Part shown: piece after piece, positions 24,474-37,851 of the stretch
How the letters are laid out: each line of letters starts with the position of its first letter
Numbering within the stretch: the first letter of the stretch is position 1
Origin: Ulota crispa
Lineage: Eukaryota > Streptophyta > Bryopsida > Orthotrichales > Orthotrichaceae
Direction: 5' to 3'
NCBI GenBank assembly: GCA_963920765.1
Contig: OY987250.1
Coordinates: 16,174,409-16,238,408, forward strand
DNA: 64,000 nucleotides
The notes under the pieces: generated by a model
Databases searched by the model: none
What the model was told of the DNA's origin: nothing
Seen by the model: the letters and a program-made list of their open reading frames with translations, nothing else
Position numbers and translations under genes: made by a program

Positions 24474-24973
24474 GAGCATCTCCACCGATTGGCTTTGGCC
24501 TGTGATTTACCATGGCCTTAGGGTTGTTTCTGATTTTAGAGTGCCCAGAGTTCACAGTGATGGCAAATTTGTGCCTAGCCGCTCCAAAGAAGGCTCCGGG
24601 CACTCTCAATTGGTGTGGTAGTTTTCATTTGTAGCGTGCTTGAATTGTGGCTTTGACACTTTTATTTATTGCCTTGATGGTTGGTGAGGCCCCAATTTAT
24701 TTGCCATCAGTTCTCTAAAGTCAAAATTGTTGACCTGCCCATGCTGCTATGGCAAAGATGCCTAGAGCATCCCATGCTGCCATAGCAAAGATGCTTGGAG
24801 CATTCAAAAATTGCAGCTATTCTTGGCATAGCTTTTAATTCCAAACCTTGTAATGCGTCCTCTTAAACTCAATCCGGTGGACACTAGAATTATATAACAA
24901 GCAGATTCTCCATGAATGGGCTGGGCTAAGCCATATGGCGTGTCGTTCCATTGGCCAATTTGTGGAGATGCTC
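24474..24973. mobile_element. Tourist-like (PIF/Harbinger) MITE, 500 bp
   Basis: Termini GAGCATCTCCACCGATTGGC and its inverse GGCCAATTTGTGGAGATGCTC (split: GGCCAATTTGTGG, AGATGCTC) are flanked by TTA on both sides (24471-24473 and 24974-24976). GAGCATCTCCA is a common start of plant Tourist-like elements. Inside, a 33-bp unit beginning CCCATGCTGC is duplicated at 24738 and 24771. It is non-coding. Confidence 0.75.
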
Positions 24974-25094
24974 TTAGGGCCCTCAATTCTTGTTCTCCAC
25001 CCTTGCACTTTAAAGACGGCCCTTGTATCAAGGGGAATGTAGGATAAAGCTTATTAAACTTAGGATGAACTGTGTTTTGAAGGGCCATTGTACT

Positions 25095-25173
25095 CTAGCC
25101 CCTAAATGCCCACGGTACCAAATACCAATGTTAAAAGCACCACATTCTGGTGTTGTGGGCATTTAGGGGCTAG
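25095..25173. repeat. Short foldback with perfect 19-bp arms
   Basis: CTAGCCCCTAAATGCCCAC at 25095-25113 is the exact inverse of 25155-25173. The 41-bp centre contains a further small CACCA/TGGTG stem. It may be a very small non-autonomous element or a structured terminator-like hairpin; the first is more likely in this context. Confidence 0.75.
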
Positions 25174-27087
25174 GACGGAGTGCAATGAGAAAATTTTGAG
25201 GGGCTTGGAGTACTTATCATCCATGCTTGAAATGTGTTAGACCCTGCAAGGGCAATGTTGGAGATGCTCTTAAGCTAGTTAACCCCTAAAGGACCAAGGA
25301 GCCCACTTTGGGCTTTATGAGAACTCAGGCAGGCTCTATTGACTTCATAACTTGAAATTTTTTCATGAATTTTTTAGAATGGATGCTACTCATCATAATC
25401 TGCACAAGAAGCTTATTTCTTGTCATTTTAATAAGTAATGCAAAAGTTAGAAGGTATTTTCAATTTCAATGTCAAACCGGGCAGCAAAAAATATTTTCTA
25501 AATTTTTTATTTTTTTATTTATAGAATTTTATAGATTGGTACCTACTCAAAAAAAATTGAATCACTCAATTCCAAGTAATGAGGTAAGAGTTAAAAGGAG
25601 TTTTATTTTGCGGGCAATGAAGGTAGGAAGAGGGTAGAAAAAACATATAAAGTTATCTTTTACTCTCAATTTTGAAAATTTTCAAATGAAAATGAAAACC
25701 AAAGTTACTAATTGTCTATTAGAGCATTCTCACCATAGGGATTAACCATTTTTAAATTCTTCCAAAACTTATTAGCATATTAGTTATATCTTTCATTCAT
25801 CAAAATCTTTCACTTTACAACTTTTGTAAAAATGAATCCAAACTATTTTTTGGTTAAATAAATTTATAAATGCTTTCAACCCATTTTCCAACATATTGCC
25901 AAAATTGCACAAGAAATACAACATATGTGTTTTTTCTCTAAAAAATTTGAAAAACAAAACTTCACTTTTTGGAAGGACTAAAAAAGCTTACATTTTGAAA
26001 ATTAAGCACTTTGATCTTGCAATTGGTGGGGATATTCATTCTGAAATTTTGGGACAATGTACTTGTGCAAGTCAACCAAACACTACAAGAAACCAGTGGT
26101 ACATATGACAAAAATTTGACACAATTTTGTCCAAGCTGAGAAGGCCCCTGTTCATCATGAACTCCTTGCATTTTTTTTAGAATGAATCCGGTCCTCCTGA
26201 TTTTCTGTTAGAAAGTATTCTAGCCACAGTGTCATTTTGTTGGACTACACTTACAGATGGATGAATTCTCTGGACTTGTGGTTTAGTTGCTAATATTTTG
26301 GACATCGCCCTTGCCACGTTAGAAGTTCTCATCGAACTCCTATATTAGAGCTATGGATTTTCTAGCACATAGGGCATGTTGCCTATATTTTAAGTTAAAA
26401 TAGGAACAAGCTGGAATACACTGCCACCCTACTTTCCAAGAGCAATTTCTCTTCACCGCGCATGAAGTGGTTCTTTTACTTTTGTAAAAAACTCTGCCAC
26501 TTTAATTTAATCTCCTCGAAACCTTAACTAAAGTGTTGTTTAATTTACCGCAAATGCAATTCTGAAGGTACTTCCACATTTGTAAACAGTGTGAAGGAAA
26601 TTGCCATGCTAGTGACTGGTTCTCGTGTTCTCATTCGCTTTGAAATTATGTAAAAAGTACTGAACCAACACAAATAATACATAAAAGGAATTACACTACT
26701 TTCTACAAAAGGCCTAAAATAAAAAACTTCCTTGCAGTCATTTCCAAGCATAATGATAAGGCACAAGCTTCCAAACACATGTATTACTTCAAAGTCAAAA
26801 ACCAGCCTTGTATTGAAATGAACAGACGTTGTTCATGCAGGTCGCTAAATTCACTTGCACGGCCTACTCTCTCACAAATGCAAAGACCTCTTCTTCTTTA
26901 GGTTTGTTCATGGGTAAGACGCCAACGGTAATTGTCATTGGATAACTCAATAAACATTAACTACATAGATGTAGACTCCTTTACGCAAATGAGAGTATGG
27001 TAATGTCAAGAATGATCTTTTCTGCAAGACTTCATTTAAATCTTCAGAATGATAGCTGTCCAGCACCACATCGTTATGACTATTGAA

Positions 27088-28691
27088 TCAATCTAGAAAA
27101 TCACTATCGACATCGTTGTTTGTTCCGGCTGATACAATGTCGCCATGACCGTCACTATTTTGTTCAAGGACAGGCCCTACACGCCGTCGCTGATGCGTCC
27201 TACTTTCATCGGAACTTTGGTGCATGATAGCCGTATTCTCTTCTCCTTCAATGTCGTTGTCCTCTTTGCTCCCAACAATCTCCAATACTACTGCACGATG
27301 GTGGCCTTGACCTACAAAGCAGCACCCACAACTAATGAACGGAGAGACCCAAAAAAACAATTGACAATCAGCCAAATGAAATGTGCAAAAAATCGATTGA
27401 AACCTAAATAAATTGGGTAAAAATCGACTAAGTTTTCGGAAAAATTCCAATTATACAGTAAATATGTGGTGATTAGCCAATACATGCTCTGATTAAACTA
27501 GACAAAAATGAGAAATGTAGGCTTTTCATCAAAAAAGCTAAAAGTCTCCCCGCACACTGCCCACAACACATTTGTCATAAAACACTTGCATATGCATTTC
27601 TTGTCTCTCAATAATTACACGTGATTAGGGGAACATCATAGAGTAGATGAACATAAATTTCTCACATGCCACAAGGATGACAAGAATAATTCCTAAAATC
27701 ACATATCCCTATTTATAAGAGTCTGTTTTGCTGCATTATTTACCTGTACCGACGGATCTTTGGGTACCTCAATCCTGACTTCCATGTGCACGTCCTCCTT
27801 GTACGCAGTTTTTGCCTTCACCTCTGCCTTGTTGCAATCTGCCCCTTGAGCGACCCCGGCCAGGAACTAGGACCTGATGAAGCACAACGTTATGCCCAAT
27901 TAAGATAGCCGGCAGTGGGCCCTCTCCGACATTGTCTTCAAGCTGCAAACCAATGAAGTCATCACTGTTTTCCATTTGAAATAAAGCCAGGTCTTCATCC
28001 TCTTCCACATTCGGCAGCACCAGTCTCCCACAAACTTCTCTTCTCAGAACAACTTTCCACCCAGATAAGTCTTTTGTGTCAAAATAAAAAACTTGCTCAA
28101 AGTGTTTAAGGAAGGCAAAATTGTCTGGGCAGTGATAACCGGGCCTCCTACTATAATTTGCTAAGATAAATCTCCATTTTTCTATCTTAATAGTTGCATT
28201 CTCTCTTAAGTAATTCGCGGCAAAATTGCACACTAGCACTATAAGGCAATGACGTCTATAGTTTAGTTCTATTATCTCTTCCAAGTGGCCAACATACTCA
28301 ACATTGGCATTCACTAGGTTAGTGTCAGACCTTCCATTTCTGCAGACTTGCTTGATGTTACAGCCATCCCATTATCAGCAGTTTTCAAATTCTGCTTAGC
28401 ACTTATCACTTGGTAGTGATTCCCATAAGCTTTCATTGCTTTATAGGCTATAGCTACTGGCAGTGGTCCCCTAACTGTATCTTCTACATCATTTTCCACT
28501 GCTACACCATGGAGCAAGTCCTGCCGAACTTCCTCTTGAGCCCACTCATAGAAATTGGGGAGCATCTGGAGCTCCTCTGGGAATGCAAAGCGACTTTGCC
28601 TACCTCGTCTTCCTAATTGAAGTCGATATTGGTCTCTTACTTTGTCCCACTGTAAGATTGCCTGCTCGTACCTCCTGCATCCTCCAAACAA
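27088..28691 (-). pseudogene. CACTA TNP2-type gene, C-terminal part with DUF4216
   Basis: Minus-strand sequence 28691 to about 28325 encodes a charged segment with FAFPEELQMLPNFYEWAQEE, the region linking DUF4218 to DUF4216 in CACTA proteins. A one-base frame change near 28325 leads into NANVEYVGHLEEIIELNY and then DNFAFLKHFEQVFYF and WKVVLRREVCGR, typical DUF4216 blocks. A second frame change near 27780 leads to a possible donor at about 27742. A last acidic exon, from about 27319 to the stop at 27088, ends NNDVDSDFLD. The family is characteristic of plant CACTA transposases; the DNA-cleaving function lies in the TNP2 part, not here. Confidence 0.75.
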
Positions 28692-28699
28692 ACCAAACC

Positions 28700-30100
28700 T
28701 TGAAATTAGTGTAACTAGACAATTGGTAATCTCTAATACCTATTCCATTACTGCAGCTTTGAGATGTTCAACATCAATTTATTAAAAGAGGATGTCGTTA
28801 AACAAAAGTTACAATTACTTTAACCGACAACGACAAACTTATCTACATTAATTACGTTGATCACACCATTTAAGGACCCTAACCAAGGTCCGGTAAATAT
28901 TTCATATTTTTTAGTAGACTTCCTTCAATTCATGAACTGATTTATCAAGAAGCTCTTTTAGTTATTTTCTCTATTTCATACTATATGTAATTTATTTTTA
29001 GATTTTTGGCTGGTTTTTAGCCAAAGTTTGTAAATAACAAACGATTTTTTATCATTTCAATCGGCTAGCATTCAACTAGTGGTTGGGTCTTCCTAGACTA
29101 TGCCCCTCACCAAAGGCACTAATAACATATCAATGTTAAACTGATTACTAGACATCATTCTTTAAAAACTACAAGGCAACATCACATACGACATAGTCAT
29201 ATTAATAAATTCCGTGTGGAACAGTGGCGCCCTCAATTGTCCCCTAACTCTCTAAAATCTTAGCTTTATTAATGGACTGTATCCAAAATATAGGTCAAAA
29301 CAACTTCAAAAGGATTGTTTTTACAAAAAAACATGAGCAACACAGAATTTGTACTTATAAATATTAAGGAATAAGTTTAAAACAAAATTGTCAGTTAGAA
29401 GTACTGTTTCAAGAATATTAAATACATATATCTAGCATTGTCCAAATACATAGTCCCAACTCCATAACTCCCTTGACATGTCCAATTACATCAAGGTAGT
29501 GACTCACGTGTCACATATTAGAAAAAAACCCAAATTGCCAAATAATTCAATTACTGACATGGCATCTAGAATGCTCCATTTAATTCCTGACATCATGCTT
29601 CATTTTGGTTTAAATTCCTCCACATGAACCTCTTTTTACATATGGATCACTATAATACTTGATCAGCTTGACCACACCCAAGTTCTAGTGGTTCCAACCC
29701 AAAATATTTTACTTCAAGAGACTCATTGACTACTACTGAAGCTCACTGAATTAGTTATTTTAGAGCTATTGACCCCCTTTACCGGTTCAAATTAAATATT
29801 CATTCCTTACCTTATTCATCAATATTTCATTCTAACTCATTTCATATCCTTCAGTTTGCCAATTCAATCAACTCACCTGTTAGACTAAGGTTTTTGTCAC
29901 AATTCATAATACATGACTTTTAGTTTAATACAACCATACTATAGAGTATATCATATATGGTATACTCTGATTGTAATCTCTAACCCATTACATTTGACAT
30001 AATGATTTACACCAACACATGATGTCATCTCTCATTACCTAACTTTTTCATTACATCATGACAACATCTTATAAAATCCTCAAAAATAAACAAGTACATA
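28700..30100. other. CACTA interior without recognisable coding sequence
   Basis: This lies between the DUF4218 and DUF4216 segments. It is probably an intron or inserted sequence within the decayed transposase gene. No terminal repeats were identified. Confidence 0.4.
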
Positions 30101-30109
30101 AAAGTCAAA

Positions 30110-31015
30110 ATCCATACCTCCTGTACGGCTCCATGTGTAGAGTATTGTCAAGAACAAAATTATGTATCATGTTAAGAAAGTCAGGGGTCATTGGACATTC
30201 TCTCTTCCCTTTGTCCAACTCCTTGTCCTTCATCAATGGTTCTTCCTCATCGTCCCATGCTCTTTTGGTAGTTGGAGTATACTAGGATAGGTATTCATTT
30301 AAAAAACCTATGGCCTCATCCTTGAGGTACCCAAATGCCATGCTCCCTTCGGGCTTTGCTTTATTTTTGACATACCCTTTCAACACCTTCATGCACCTCT
30401 CAAAGGGGTACATCTAGCGGGTTTGGACGGGACCCCATAGAAATAATTCCTCAACTAAATGTATGGGAAGGTGAAGCATTATCACAAAAATGGAAGGTGG
30501 GAATTCTTTTTCTAAACATGAAATGGTCTCTGCTACTTCAGCAGTTAACAGTTCCTTTTCATCAACATCCACCACCTTAGAACATAACTTGCGGAACAAT
30601 CTACTCACCCGCATCACGGACCCTACAACTTGAGCATTCCTAACATTCCTTAAACACAAAGGCAATATCAACTGCATCAGCATGTGATAGTCGTGCGTCT
30701 TCAATCTGCAAAGTTTTCCATCTTCAGTCTTTCCACTGAAGGGTGCACCGTAGCTAGATGGAAACTTAATGTTCTTCAAGGTCCGCAGAAACTTCTCTTG
30801 GTTCTCCCTACTTAGGACATATGGAGCATCAGGCATAAAAACAAACTAGCCCCTACATTTGGTTTAAGGTATAGGTGATGACAGATATTGCGAGAGCACA
30901 TGTCTTGTCAAGATTTAATACCGCCCGTTTCCCCAAACAAAGTTTGGAGTAGATTATCACAGACGTTTTTCTCGCAATGCATTATGTCAAGTGTGTGCCG
31001 CACAGGAAGTTCCTA
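30110..31015 (-). pseudogene. CACTA TNP2-type gene, end of TNP2 and DUF4218
   Basis: From the right, 31012-30910 encodes RHTLDIMHCEKNVCDNLLQT, the DxMHxEKN block at the end of the TNP2 domain. Then 30836-30414 encodes KLCRLKTHDYHMLMQLILPL and ETISCLEKEFPPSIFVIMLH, hallmark DUF4218 blocks. At 30411-30416 a TAG replaces the Trp of the expected RWMYPFER; the frame continues as MYPFERCMKVLKGYVKNKAK, AKPEGSMAFGYL and, after another stop, TPDFLNMIHNFVLDNTLHME. It shows several stops and at least one frame change. No intact protein can be made. Confidence 0.8.
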
Positions 31016-31019
31016 TAAC

Positions 31020-33125
31020 AATACATAATTATTAGAAAGGTAATATTATATAATGACGGAGACATACATTTAGTGCTAACCATTCAATGGTACATGCTAG
31101 GTAGAGGTTCACCACATTAGGCATTGTGAGCCATCAATTTGTTTAACAGCACTTTCAAATTGTCTTTGAAGAAGCATTACATTTGCCATGGGTATGTATT
31201 CATTAAATGAAATAGTTAGGCCTCTCATGATGGTGATTTAATAAATAAGACCTCTTGTTAAGCAGGTCCATAGACCTTCCTTTTTTAATATCATGCACTG
31301 AAGTACCCCCATCATAACTAAAAAACACCAATTAAAACAAAATTGTGAAACAATATTTAGTATTTACTGTGACAGAATTCTAATTTCCTTAATATGGTGA
31401 ATCTTGTAATTCAAATTAAACATCAAGAACATGTTCAAATAACAATAGTGAAACAAATGGGAATTTCAAGATTATATGGACGACAGAATTCCTTATGAGA
31501 AGAGTAGTATTGGAAAAAATATTGTACCTTAAACCCAAAGAAGATGTAAACCATGTCAGCATAACACAATAGATAATATTTATTACATACTGAACACTGT
31601 AATACTGAATGGGTTTGGTAAAACCCATTACTTTGTAGTATGTCACTTCTCTTAAACATTTTCCGTTACTATGTTAAAAACTATACACAATTAGAGAAGG
31701 TGAACACTTTCTTTTGAACTATGGAAGTCTGACTTTGAGGAATTCATTACACAATCTACTTTGACATGGCAATCACATTTCAAATCACTGCTCACTTATT
31801 TCAATGATCACAAAACTAAAATTCAGTATATAGAATTAAGGTTTGGCTTTTGTTAGGCCAATACAGTTTTCAAAATAATATTTTTGGGAACTAAAACTAA
31901 ATCTTACATAAGTAATTGTGGACTCAACATTATATCATGAAATTCCTTTATAATTACCTTCCCTTCAACTATAGAACGCCTGTCCATGCAAGCCTAAAGT
32001 GTGAATTACCTTTAGTACTATAATAAAAAAAAATTCAGAGATTGATATAGAGGGGTTAAACTTGTACAATTAACTCACTGGGAATACAGAAACACCAAAG
32101 TAACTATATTCATACAGTGCAATCAAATTTTGAAGTGACAATGTAAAAATTGGGTAGTACTTACCTTCAGCATAGATTTCCACTCTAGAAATCATCTTTA
32201 TCCACTTAGTAGGCTTTGGCTATTCCATATGCTGGTTTTGTAAAGAGTACATATACCTTATGCTTGGTTGTTTTTAGTTAATTCATTGGGCACATTCTTG
32301 AATACAATATTATCAAGAATTGACGTTTTCACTATAACTTGACTTCTTCTATTTGCAATGTAACTTGTCAACATCTAATCCAACAATCTATGAGTATTTC
32401 AATATGATATGTGTGCATAATTATCTTAACACCTAGCTTTTTATCTAATTACTTTAAAAATTCATTTATCTTTTTCTATTACTTCTATACAATTTCACTT
32501 GTTCAAAAATTAAAATTCTTTATTGAGCAACCACTCCATGGATAGAAATGGCAACAAGTTTGGGTCCGATTTATTGCAAAATCTGTGACATATTGTACAA
32601 ACACAGTACTCTTTCATAAATTTCATGTGTAAGCCTACTGTTCGACTATTTCACTCACTGTCCCTGTTTTACACCACTAAAACTAAATCATGTAATTTCA
32701 AAAACTGATTTTTGTTACTTATTGATGCACTTTCAAATCTCACAATATTGATCTATCATACCTAATGTGAAAAGGCAAAATGTTCATATTCATGACGTAT
32801 TCTTTCATTCAATTCAGAATTGTTTATAGAAGCAGTCATTGCTATAAACAAACTTGTTTCTTTGAGATAATACTTTGATAAGTTATGATTTATTTAACGC
32901 ATCAACTAACTGCACAATACATGCAAAAACTTCTCATATCTACCAACAGCCAAATTCTAATAAGAAATCACATTTCAACAATTACACATACATTATCTCA
33001 TGCAATTATGTTAAACAATTTGCACAGTGAACATACATGATATCCTTGAACAGCATATGAAGACTAGATTAAATTTGTTGATAAGTAATACTTATAGCCC
33101 AATATGGTAGCTGAAATAACGAACT
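31020..33125. other. CACTA interior, AT-rich, no coding homology
   Basis: This is a 2.1-kb gap between two parts of the TNP2 domain that are close together in the family. It is a large intron or a later insertion. No termini or direct flanks were recognised. Confidence 0.4.
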
Positions 33126-33129
33126 CACT

Positions 33130-33815
33130 TGTTTTACGCTGATTCTTTTCAGCGAGTCACTGTTCAAAGTAGAGCGTCCTCTGGCATCTAAGAATGTCTG
33201 TCTCCTTTCTCCACTCTATATTATTCTTTGATCCGTCTGGCGAGGTGGTGCATTGTTGTGGTTGACATTACCATCAAATGCCAAGCGGGCATTTCTCCAA
33301 TTGTGATTTATTTTCAACCATCACCAATTTCCTAAGTATACAACTTTGTCAGTCTCTTATGAGTATTACGCAAACGTACCTTCATCGCAAATTGGGCATC
33401 TAGCATAACCTTTTTCTGATTGATCTAAAATCAAAGTATAAGCTAGGAAGTCATTAACAATCTAAATTAACATTCCTCTCAACTTGAAATCTCTATTGGA
33501 TCCAAGAAGTTTGGACATGTCCACCGCTGATATTCCAATCCAAAGCTTCTTTAGTTCGTGGACAAAAGGCTAGAGGTAAATGTTGGTATTCTTGTCAGAA
33601 TGTGCCCTTGGACCAGGTATGATCATTATCAGGGAGATGAATTTTTTTTTTATGATCAAGTATAGAAATAGGTTGTAGAAGATCGTTACAATTGGCTACA
33701 CTGAATGCTTGAAGGATTGAATAATGTATGGATTTACTCCGTCTAGCGATAGTTCCATCCTCATATTTCTTTCCTCTCTATTAAAACTTGGAAATTTGGC
33801 ATTAATGTACTTCTA
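33130..33815 (-). pseudogene. CACTA TNP2 transposase core, broken
   Basis: Read on the minus strand from 33815: KFPSFNREERNMRMELSLDG, then VNPY, IIPGPRAHSDKNTNIYL, LKKLWIGISAVD, IVNDFLAY, and CPICDEG ending at a possible donor near 33381. The next segment (about 33350-33130) has KVVYLGNW, HNWRNARLAFDGNVNHN and RRQTFLDARGRSTLNSDS. These match the order of TNP2 family blocks (RNxRxxxxxDGxNP, IPGP, NDFPAY, CPxCxxxT, FDG). At least four in-frame stops interrupt the family-conserved blocks. The first part of the protein, upstream of 33815, was not recognised. Confidence 0.8.
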
Positions 33816-33819
33816 CTAC

Positions 33820-36800
33820 TCAATGTTGATGGTAACAGGTTGAGAAGAGCGCGCTTTAGGAACACGCAGGGTGTCTCGTTGCAATCGTGCGTTGCTGACT
33901 AAAATCGTTTTTTATTTTAATCTTCACTCTTCAGATCTTCAGTCTTCAATCTTCCGTTAGCCTATCTTATGGCTGGCTCTAGGGGTATAAAGGTCAAAGT
34001 AGGGATAAGAGCCTACTGGATATAGGACGGATAGATTGGGACAGCAGATACAAACTGCCGTCCGTATGACGGGATCCTAAATTCAAATTCACAATCTGCT
34101 GGCCAAAACTCTAAATTGTGAAAACAAAACAAGTCTCGACTAGGTGAGTGATCAATCCCACTTTGTCACCACGACAATAAATGGAGTAAAGTTTGGTTTA
34201 ACCCAAACTACCTGCAACAATGTTTACAAAACAGAATGGAAATGAATTAACAAACGAGCCTCCAAAATCGGCTAAGAATAACAAAGCTACATCCCACACA
34301 TACACAAAAAAATAAACCCAAAATATTCCTCTTGAAGTCTTTTTACCTTCAAATTTTCAAGTTTTCATGTCTTCAAATCTTCATGCTTTAATAAAATCAA
34401 TAGGAAAAATTACAAATAACAAGTCTTAGAAAAGCTGCGACCTTCTATCTAATGCCACAGATGACTTAAATATCCAAATGCTAAGTGTAATAGCACTTTG
34501 AAAAACTCTTCTAACCTTCTAACATCCCTCAAAATTCAGGCCAATTTAAGCTCTGTCCAAAAGTTATGCGGGTTCAAAGTACATGCTCTTTTTCCTCCTT
34601 GCAAACTAAACACTGCCTCTATAAACCTCTATAATTTTTGTTCTACACATCACTCATAGAAACGTGATATTAATTTGGAAAGATGATACCATTGGCTAAA
34701 ACTTCTAAATTTTCATTTAAAAATAAAACTCTATCCAAAAGTTTTAGTCAATCACAGTGTGGGACTCAATTTTTTAAAGAGCACCCAAGCCTCCAACTTC
34801 TACACACTATAACTTCTTCAATAAGACTCCAAATGGAATATTAAAAACAATTTAAAAATCTATGATAATAAACTATTACTTCTAAAATTTTAAAAAGAAA
34901 ATTTCATACTGTCCGAAATTTGTAGCTCTTCCAAGTTTTGACCTTCTCATAACAAAAAGGCAACCACCTCCAATTCTACACACATTCATAACTTTCTTCT
35001 CCAAGCTTCAAATCTTGAGTTTAAGGACTTTTTAAAGAGCTAAGACTAAGATAAACACTCTCTTCAAATCTTGTTGCAAAATGATATACAGAACATAAGT
35101 TATGGCTTGTTGAAGTTTTAGCCTTTCTTCATAGTTTAGCTTTTTGACTCTAAAATTCAAACACTCATAGTTTTTGCATCACAATTCCAAATCAAACTTG
35201 CAAATTCACTTTGAAAATGTAATCACATAAGAAACAATTAATCCAAATTTCAATTCAAAATTATGTATACAAAAAAAGTTCTCTCACATCAAAGTTTCGA
35301 GAATTCTTCATTCTTCCCACCAACACTCATTCACTAATTTCCAACTATTAAAGAATCTCTCATCTTTGATTTTGACCCTATCTAAAGTAGAAAAGTAGGG
35401 CACATCATCCCATGCGCCTCTTTATCCTAACCTCACTATAGATGCCAAATTTCTTTTCCTTTCACACCTTTCCTATTCACTTCTAAATCTTTAATATTTT
35501 TTATTCAAGCAAAGGCAAAATATATGAGCCTTCCAAAACATCTAGATAAACATATAAAAATAATTAAATTACAAAATAAACACCACCGTAAAGTGGCAAC
35601 GTGCTCTTATGGGCATATAATAACATCAAACGCTTGTTTTTAGTTGCCAAATCGTAAACTCGGTTGGCTGAAGAAGCGGTCGTCTCTGGCCGCCCGCCGG
35701 TCCGGATTCAAATTCCATCGGACTCATCAAGATGGCAGCTTACAATTTGACAGCTAGTGAGGTAGGAAATTGGTCTAACCAACCCGCTACCTACCCCCCT
35801 GAGCTGTGCATGTGACAAGACGGCGTAGTGCACTAGAATTTATGGCCGCTGCACTATCACCAAACTGTGGTCCTCACCATAACCACCCATTTTGTCACAA
35901 CTGTTGATTTATTGAAATCAACACAAATATAAATAAATAATAAGTATCTACATGATGGAGAGATTTCCATCAAGACAACGAAATAACAGGCAGAGGTAAG
36001 TGTAAAAGGTATGAATTTTTTATATACGTAATGTCCAAAACTTTTTACATAAAATCATGCCAAACATACAAAACAATCCTTGCAATTTTATGTAATGTAA
36101 ACCTAACTCACTTGAAATAATCCACATTTACAGATATCACTAAATATTACCATTATTTCTAAAGCTTGTAGTTTGTGCATTTATGAACTGCTGGAGATGA
36201 CTGTTTCAAAAAATTACGACTTCACTATTTTGTCACTTACTGAGAATCACGTTTTTAGACTGGATTTTTAACAGTGAGGAGGTTCTAGGATTATTTTTGA
36301 TAGGGGGCAGGTGAAATACAAGTGTAAAGAAAGAAAAAACTTAAAATGATTCAGTCATTGTCATTTGTAATTCTAAAATGCCGAACATCTGAAAGGCAAT
36401 AACCATTGTAACTCTGAATTTAAAGAATTAGTAAGTAAATTGGATTTGAGATGTTCATTTCTGATTTGTACAAATATTAATTTTAAGCATGTCTTTTGAG
36501 TAATTCTTAGAGTTTTTTGAGTTTAGTCCCAAATACGTCATGTACAGAACATTCATTTAGTTATATAAATGGAACTTTTCAAGAGTTCTCTTTATTTTAA
36601 AAATGAAAATTATTTGTAGAATACTGTGTAGACGGTACAACATGAAATGTAAAGTAAAAAATTGCCACTTCTTCTCTTTTGAGTGAGTACTACTTTTGAA
36701 TGGAAGGTTGGACAAGTGGCACTTATTAATTTATAAAATATAGGAATGACAAATTTTTTGAAGGAATGGATGTGAAGAGATTTAAGTCTATGAAGTAAGG

Positions 36801-37850
36801 AATTTAGTCCTTTTTTGGATGATGTTTTATTGTTAGATGTTTTATTTGAAACTCCTCAACGCAGTTATTAAATTTTTTGAAATTTAAACCAAAAAATATG
36901 CAGTGCATGTCCTTCAAAACGTGTTCTATGTAAATTGATACTAGATAGAACTTATTGTCTTGTAGTATCATCAGACGTAACAAGAAATGCATCATGTAAT
37001 AGTTGAAGTCATGAATTTTTTCAGATTTTTTGTATGTGGGAAAGAAAAGGAAATGCACAGGGAAATCCTTTTAATACAGATTAAATTGCATGTTGTTTTG
37101 TTATCAATGTGCTACACGTATTGGAAATTACTGTTTCCGAACATATATAACTTCATTTCAATAGTTAGAATAAAGTACTCGAACTATTTTCCTAATTGTT
37201 ATTATAAATTTTAGAGTCACAATACTCATGGTAATAAAATAGTGATTGTTTACATACTATGGAGTATGGATTAAGTCAGATTTCATAATATTATGTCTAC
37301 ACTATATAGAGCATATTAGTGTATATGGAATTATATATGTATGTCAAAAAGTGTTGCATTAGTTGGTTGACCTTAGTATTTCCTCTTTCACTTCACTGCA
37401 GTAAGACCTGCAGTGAACTTTGTAATGTCTCCGTGTCATTGAAAATAATAGAGGAAATTTTTTTATTTTTATAATTTTGTTTGTGCAATACTGCAGAAGA
37501 TGAAGGCTTTAATGATTACAGGAAAATGTTGTATGTATATAAGGAATTAGGCTTTCTCTACTCTAAACCAAGAAGTTCATGAAATGTCATGTTCTTTCTT
37601 GAAAACATTGCGTCTGTAGCTATCTTGCAGTAACTAATAATGAAATGATCCTTGCAAGGAAAGAATGAAAATTATATTGATATGTAGTGTTTCTACAATG
37701 GATAATAGTTTATAGTACTTGTCAATGAATTTTATGAATCATCTGAGTGGATGTGTGAGTGACTATTAGTTTTTAAAGGTACTGGAGAGTGTATTGGAAC
37801 GTTTTACATAGATCGTTATTGCAAATTATTGGTTGAATTTGCTTTTGCAG
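33820..37850. other. CACTA central region, mostly unrecognised
   Basis: This AT-rich interior separates the two divergently oriented gene remnants and probably holds their 5' ends and promoters. The only distinct item is the SINE-like segment at 35650. No transposase N terminus was recognised. Confidence 0.4.
35650..35850 (+). other. Possible tRNA-derived SINE fragment
   Basis: A moderately GC-rich island in AT-rich DNA contains CTCGGTTGGCTGAAGAAGC, resembling a Pol III A box. About 35 bp on is GGTCCGGATTCAAATTCC, resembling a B box (GGTTCGANTCC). It does not fold as a proper tRNA by eye: the B box has extra bases. The 3' limit and poly-A or poly-T tail were not defined, so this stays a suggestion. 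Confidence 0.3.
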
Positions 37851-37851
37851 G

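Noticed and set aside
35650-35730. Functional tRNA gene
   Set aside because: The A- and B-box-like motifs are imperfect and no cloverleaf with paired acceptor ends can be drawn by eye.
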